From a bacterium (GTDB taxonomy: Bacteria > Desulfobacterota > Anaeroferrophillalia > Anaeroferrophillales > Anaeroferrophillaceae): DNA of 9,795 nucleotides. Positions 6,630 through 9,795 of this stretch are shown piece after piece (position 1 is the stretch's first letter; each line of letters begins with the position of its first letter). Location of the stretch: assembly GCA_029940125.1 (NCBI GenBank), contig JAOZRP010000062.1, forward strand, positions 1 through 9,795, written 5' to 3'. The translations under genes were made by a program, and so were the position numbers. Below the pieces are notes generated by a model. It ran no database searches and was not told the DNA's origin. It saw only the letters and a list, made by a program, of their open reading frames with translations.

Positions 6630-7739
6630 ATGGCTTCACCGGTTTATTTTGCCGATCTGCGGACTTCGGTGCGGAACAATTTGTTTGCCAAAATCAGGCA
6701 GCTGCTGGAAAAAATGGAATTGTCGGGCAGCGTCAAGACCAACACGCTGACGGCGATAAAAATTCACTTTGGCGAAGAGGGGAATGCTTCGTTTATTCGC
6801 CCGCTTTTTGTCCGCCCGGTGGTGGAGATGATCAAGGAACTGGGGGGGAAGCCGTTTGTGACCGACAGCAACACCCTTTATGTCGGTTCCCGCAGCGATG
6901 CGGTTACCCACCTGCAGACTGCCGCCCGGCACGGCTTCAACCTGTCGGTGATTGACGCCCCGGTGATTATTGCCGACGGCCTGCGGGGCAGCAGTTCGGC
7001 CGCGGTCAGGATTGACAAAAAACACATTGAAACCGCCAAGATTGCCCTGGAAATTGCCAATGCCGAGGCGATGGTGGTCATGAGCCATTTCAAGGGGCAC
7101 GAACTGCCCGGCTTCGGCGGGGCGTTGAAAAACCTGGGCATGGGCTGTGCCTGCCGGGAGGGAAAGCTGCAGCAGCACGCCAATATCAGTCCCAAGGTGA
7201 CCCGGCGTAAATGCGTCGGCTGCGGCGAGTGCCAGCGCTGGTGCCCGGCCGGGGCCATTTCCCTGACCGAGGAAAAAAAGGCGGTGATTGATCCGGAAGC
7301 CTGCATTGGCTGCGGGGAATGCATCGTGGTCTGCCCCCAGCAGGCAGTGGCCATTCGCTGGAATGAAACCATCCCGGTTTTTCAGCAGAAAATGGTTGAA
7401 TACGCCTATGCCGCCTGTGCCGGCAAGCGGGAAAAGGTTTTGTTCCTCAACTTCGTGGTCCAGGTGAGCCCGGCCTGCGACTGCTACGGGCACAACGACC
7501 AGCCGATTGTTCCCGATATCGGCATCCTGGCTTCCCGCGATCCCGTCGCCCTTGACCAGGCCTGCGCCGATTTGGTCAACCAGGCCCCGGGAATCGCCGG
7601 CAGCGCCCTGGGCGATAATCCTGAGCCGGGAGCCGACAAGTTTCGCCTGCTCTACCCGAAGATTGACTGGGAGATCCAGCTGCGGCATGCCGAGGAAATC
7701 GGCCTGGGGAGCCGGGAGTATAGTCTGGAGCGTTTGTAA
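6630..7739 (+). CDS. DUF362 domain protein with two [4Fe-4S] ferredoxin motifs
   Basis: A 369-residue cytoplasmic-looking protein with no signal peptide or membrane segment. The DUF362 body covers about 5-180 (KIHFGEEGN, GGKPFVTDSNTLYVG, VVMSHFKGHELPGFGGALKNLGMGC) and resumes at 265-345 (ILASRDPVALDQACADLVN). Inserted between are two cluster-binding motifs: C195/C198/C201/C205 and C225/C228/C231/C235, each CxxCxxCxxxCP, for two [4Fe-4S] clusters. Further cysteines at 173, 175, 263, 283 and 285 could bind metal or be redox active. Such proteins are common in anaerobes and are often annotated only as Fe-S cluster or 4Fe-4S binding proteins; the substrate is unknown, and an electron-transfer role is inference. 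The start at 6630 has AAGGAGG (6614-6620) 9 bases upstream; an in-frame ATG at 6564 would add a non-conserved Arg-rich 22 residues. It is divergent from the EF-G gene and separated from rpsF by 240 bases, so probably monocistronic. Confidence 0.9.
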   Translation: MASPVYFADLRTSVRNNLFAKIRQLLEKMELSGSVKTNTLTAIKIHFGEEGNASFIRPLFVRPVVEMIKELGGKPFVTDSNTLYVGSRSDAVTHLQTAARHGFNLSVIDAPVIIADGLRGSSSAAVRIDKKHIETAKIALEIANAEAMVVMSHFKGHELPGFGGALKNLGMGCACREGKLQQHANISPKVTRRKCVGCGECQRWCPAGAISLTEEKKAVIDPEACIGCGECIVVCPQQAVAIRWNETIPVFQQKMVEYAYAACAGKREKVLFLNFVVQVSPACDCYGHNDQPIVPDIGILASRDPVALDQACADLVNQAPGIAGSALGDNPEPGADKFRLLYPKIDWEIQLRHAEEIGLGSREYSLERL

Positions 7740-7815
7740 TTGCTTAGGGTGCCTTGAAAAATGGCCTTTTTGCTTGATGTAAGTTTCAGTAAAATAGTGA
7801 AAAAACGACTTGTTC

Positions 7816-7850
7816 AGCTGAAAGCTGATGGCTGACAGCTGACTGCTCAT
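7816..7850. repeat. Five tandem copies of a 7-bp unit (consensus AGCTGAN)
   Basis: Consecutive units read AGCTGAA, AGCTGAT, GGCTGAC, AGCTGAC and TGCTCAT with an exact 7-base period. The first four differ only at positions 1 and 7; the last is degenerate and merges into the adjacent inverted repeat. The minus strand would encode an SQLSAISFQL-type peptide, which is the usual artefact of such repeats and not a gene. Confidence 0.75.
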
Positions 7851-7873
7851 CCGGAAACGGCAGTTTCCGGATG
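7848..7873. repeat. Perfect 11-bp inverted repeat, possible terminator of the DUF362 gene
   Basis: CATCCGGAAAC (7848-7858) and GTTTCCGGATG (7863-7873) pair around the 4-base loop GGCA. On the plus strand a run of six T occurs at 7885-7890, 11 bases past the stem, so it is at best an atypical intrinsic terminator. It lies 109 bases after the DUF362 stop and directly before the candidate rpsF promoter. An operator role is the alternative. Confidence 0.55.
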
Positions 7874-7881
7874 GAAACTAC

Positions 7882-7910
7882 TTGATTTTTTCCGGTGATT
7901 GGTGTATCAA
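7882..7910 (+). promoter_or_regulatory. Candidate promoter of the rpsF-rpsR operon
   Basis: TTGATT (7882-7887) and TATCAA (7905-7910) are 17 bases apart, each matching consensus at 4 of 6 positions. The start would be near 7917, giving a leader of about 63 bases before rpsF. A second, weaker possibility is TAAAAT at 7790-7795, a good -10 without a good -35. Many bacteria autoregulate this operon through an S6:S18-binding mRNA structure; I could not see a confident match in this leader. Confidence 0.4.
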
Positions 7911-7979
7911 ATCACGCTTTACTTCCCCTTGCTCCACAGTTTGGGGCTGTCTTTAAACTCACAAGGAGGAATTGGTTAC

Positions 7980-8423
7980 ATGGCAGAAGAAATGAGAAAG
8001 TACGAACTCCTGTACATTCATCCGGGCAACCTGGATGATGAAGGAGTAAAAAAGGTTGAGGACCGGCTGGCGGAAATTGCCGAGCGGTACGGGGCCAGGA
8101 TTTTCTACCGGGACGACTGGGGGGTGAAAACCCTTGCCTACCGGGTGAAAAAGCACCTGGAAGGGCGCTACATCCTGCTGCGCTTTGCGGCGACGAATGA
8201 ATTTTTGCGGGAGTGTGAACGCCATCTGAAGATTATGGACGAGGTCATCAAGTTCATTACCGTGCGCCTGCCGGATGACTACGATGAAGCCAAGGACCAG
8301 CCAGCCGCGGCGGATGACGAGGCAGTTGAGGAACCGGCGGTGGCCGGTGAAGCTGAAGCGGCCGTGGAGGAAGAAGCTCCCGCGGCGGCCGCAGCTGAGG
8401 TTGAGGCTGAGGCGGCCGAGTAG
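7980..8423 (+). CDS. rpsF: 30S ribosomal protein S6
   Basis: A 147-residue protein. The S6 fold occupies about 5-100: MRKYELLYIHPGNLDDEGV at the start, RDDWGVKTLAYRVKKHLEGRYILLRF (44-69) and the RHLKIMDEVIKFITVRL helix-strand at 81-97. From about 103 to 147 is a tail of almost only Ala, Glu, Val and Pro, an acidic low-complexity extension beyond the usual 95-110 residues. S6 sits on the platform of the small subunit as a heterodimer with S18, encoded next. The start at 7980 follows AAGGAGGA (7963-7970) by 9 bases; the internal ATG at 7992 matches the shorter S6 N-terminus but lacks such a site. First gene of the operon rpsF-rpsR-DUF2232, with 62 bases to rpsR; ssb, often found between these genes, is absent. 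Confidence 0.96.
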   Translation: MAEEMRKYELLYIHPGNLDDEGVKKVEDRLAEIAERYGARIFYRDDWGVKTLAYRVKKHLEGRYILLRFAATNEFLRECERHLKIMDEVIKFITVRLPDDYDEAKDQPAAADDEAVEEPAVAGEAEAAVEEEAPAAAAAEVEAEAAE

Positions 8424-8485
8424 TTGTAAACCCGTTTTTTTTACGATGTTTGATTTTGATATCGATTTGATAGTGAGAGGTAATT

Positions 8486-8764
8486 ATGGCGTTTTCCAGA
8501 GGAAAGTCTGATCGTCCCCAGCGGCGTCGCCGGGCATTTGTAAGCCGGAAGAAATACTGTCGTTTCTGTGCCGACAGTTCAATAAAAATAGACTATAAAG
8601 ACGTGCGGCTGCTGCGCTACTACATCAGCGAAAAAGGCAAAATCGTTCCCAAAAGAATATCCGGAACCTGTTCCAGTCACCAGCGGGAATTGACCACGGC
8701 CATCAAGAGGGCCAGGAACATTGCCCTGCTGCCTTTCGCGCAGATGGTTTCCAAACCGATGTAG
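8486..8764 (+). CDS. rpsR: 30S ribosomal protein S18
   Basis: A 92-residue basic protein with the expected S18 features: an Arg-rich start (RPQRRRRAF at 10-18), YCRFC at 24-28, IDYKDVRLLRYYISEKGKI at 35-53, and IVPKRISGTCSSHQRELTTA at 53-72, followed by the IKRARNIALLPF helix. C25, C28, C62 and H65 are consistent with the zinc-binding (C+) form of S18. It binds S6 and the central domain of 16S rRNA. AGAGG at 8476-8480 lies 5 bases before the ATG. The 62-base gap after rpsF has an eight-T run (8436-8443) without a strong preceding stem, so read-through into rpsR is expected. Confidence 0.97.
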   Translation: MAFSRGKSDRPQRRRRAFVSRKKYCRFCADSSIKIDYKDVRLLRYYISEKGKIVPKRISGTCSSHQRELTTAIKRARNIALLPFAQMVSKPM

Positions 8765-8829
8765 CTGCAGCTGCAGTAGCTGTAAATTTTGCTCAATCTT
8801 TACTGGTCGCTTGCTGATATGACGGTGTC

Positions 8830-9795
8830 GTGGTAGCTGATTCTTCTTTTCCGGTCAGGGATTTTGTCCTGGGGGTTATTGCCACTACCAGCTTTTTTAT
8901 CGCGGCGGCGGTTGTACCGTTCTTTGGTTTTATACCCGGATTGTTGACCATGGTGCCGTCCGTGTACCTGGGGATAGTGACCAGGCATCGCTGGCTGCCC
9001 CTGTTTATCGTGCTGGCGTCGGCGGCGCTTTTGTACCTGTTTTTCCGCCTGGGCGGTCCGGTCCTGGGATTTCTGCTTGAATATGGTCTTCCCGCGGTAG
9101 TGCTGAGCGAGATAATTCGCAGGGGTTATTCCCGGCTGCGAACCATGACGTCGGCGGCCGGCAGCTCAACGGTTATTGTCCTGCTGTCGGTATGCTTTTT
9201 CGCCTTCCAGTCGTCCATGACCCCCATGGCGGTGGTGCAGGAGGCTTTTCGGGCGAACCTTGAAATGGTGCAGCAGGTTTACCGGGATATGGGCATGGCC
9301 AGGGAGCAGCTGGCCTTTCTGCGTGATTCGGCGCCGGTGCTGGCCTACTGGGTGGGGATGCTGTTTCCTTCCCTGCTTTTTGCCGCTTATTTTTTCCTCA
9401 ACGGGTTGACCATGGTGATGGTTGATCTGTTGGGACGGCGGTTCCGCGTGCCGGTCAGGTGGGGTGAAGGACTTCCGTTTGAGTCTTTTGCCGTCTACCA
9501 GCAGGCAGTCTGGGTGCTGATCGCTTTTTGGGTGGCGGTGCTGATTCCAGGGCTGCCGCAGCTGGTTTGTTTTCTCCTTTATAACGGCATTGCCGTGCTG
9601 GTGTTTTTCTACCTGCTCCAGGGCATGGCCATTATTCACTGTTACCTGAAGAAATTTCAGGTTGGCACCGGCGGTCGGGTATTCATTTACTTTCTGCTTT
9701 TCGCGTTTCACTTTTTACTTGTGGCCGTGGCGGTAGTTGGTTTGTTTGACTTGTGGGCGGATTTTCGCAAGTTTGCCCGGCAGGTTAAGGATTAG
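8830..9795 (+). CDS. DUF2232 (YybS-like) polytopic membrane protein
   Basis: A 321-residue, very hydrophobic protein ending in TAG at the last base of the window. Hydrophobic segments lie at about 12-32, 34-50, 56-72, 76-93, 112-127, 170-198, 225-246, 248-270 and 283-305, that is roughly eight or nine membrane spans. An amphipathic, non-membrane stretch at about 130-168 (EAFRANLEMVQQVYRDMGMAREQ) lies between them. YLLQGMAIIHCYLKK at 261-275 is typical of the DUF2232 C-terminal region. Members are commonly found beside rplI, both in Bacillus (yybS) and in deltaproteobacteria between rpsR and rplI, and this position fits. Function is unknown. The start is GTG at 8830, the first in-frame start codon after the in-frame stop at 8815-8817; no Shine-Dalgarno is visible, so it may depend on coupling with rpsR 65 bases upstream. 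Confidence 0.85.
   Translation: MVADSSFPVRDFVLGVIATTSFFIAAAVVPFFGFIPGLLTMVPSVYLGIVTRHRWLPLFIVLASAALLYLFFRLGGPVLGFLLEYGLPAVVLSEIIRRGYSRLRTMTSAAGSSTVIVLLSVCFFAFQSSMTPMAVVQEAFRANLEMVQQVYRDMGMAREQLAFLRDSAPVLAYWVGMLFPSLLFAAYFFLNGLTMVMVDLLGRRFRVPVRWGEGLPFESFAVYQQAVWVLIAFWVAVLIPGLPQLVCFLLYNGIAVLVFFYLLQGMAIIHCYLKKFQVGTGGRVFIYFLLFAFHFLLVAVAVVGLFDLWADFRKFARQVKD

Noticed and set aside
6636..7850. 404-codon minus-strand open frame opposite the DUF362 gene
   Set aside because: Its N-terminus is translated from the heptamer repeat and the rest is antisense to a conserved Fe-S protein.
8765..8790. CTGCAGCTGCAG palindrome and a weak AGCTG stem followed by AATTTT after rpsR, as a terminator
   Set aside because: The stem is short with a wobble pair and the T-run is only four. 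The downstream DUF2232 gene appears to belong to the same operon.
8819..8836. ATG at 8819 as the start of the DUF2232 gene
   Set aside because: It is out of frame and reaches a stop after five codons; the membrane protein frame opens only at GTG 8830.

Overview
This window reads as a conserved housekeeping stretch of a GC-rich Gram-negative bacterium, most likely a member of the Desulfobacterota (the former Deltaproteobacteria). That placement is inference. It rests on the gene order rpsF-rpsR-DUF2232 membrane protein without ssb, an EF-G with a GGAGKT P-loop, a bifunctional SpoT with an N-terminus typical of that group, and a DUF362 ferredoxin-type protein. No plasmid, phage, transposon, CRISPR or RNA gene was recognised. 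No gap between genes exceeds 300 bases; the longest are 7740-7979 and 6416-6629.

Left part (1-967). A DUF218 (YdcF/SanA/ElyC-like) membrane-anchored protein runs off the left edge on the minus strand. It is divergent from rpmB (ribosomal protein L28, plus strand). rpmB converges on spoT.

Middle part (968-6415, all minus strand). Read in the direction of transcription, an EF-G of the EF-G-2 type is followed by a SPOR-domain protein with a long Lys/Pro/Ala linker, and then by a bifunctional (p)ppGpp synthetase/hydrolase. The spacing (63 nt, then 15 nt) suggests one transcript, but a perfect 15-bp GC-rich hairpin sits between the EF-G gene and the SPOR gene. Neither the SPOR gene nor spoT has a visible Shine-Dalgarno sequence.

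Right part (6630-9795, plus strand). A DUF362 protein with two [4Fe-4S] ferredoxin motifs is divergent from the EF-G gene. After a 240-base gap holding a heptamer tandem repeat, an 11-bp inverted repeat and a plausible promoter, there is a ribosomal operon: rpsF (S6), rpsR (S18) and a polytopic DUF2232/YybS membrane protein. The DUF2232 gene ends exactly at the right edge; rplI would be expected next.

The genes mainly concern translation (L28, EF-G, S6, S18), the stringent response (SpoT) and the cell envelope (DUF218, SPOR, DUF2232). I found no convincing undescribed multi-gene system. The most useful leads are the tandem SPOR architecture just upstream of spoT, the gene junctions around it, and the structured rpsF upstream region.
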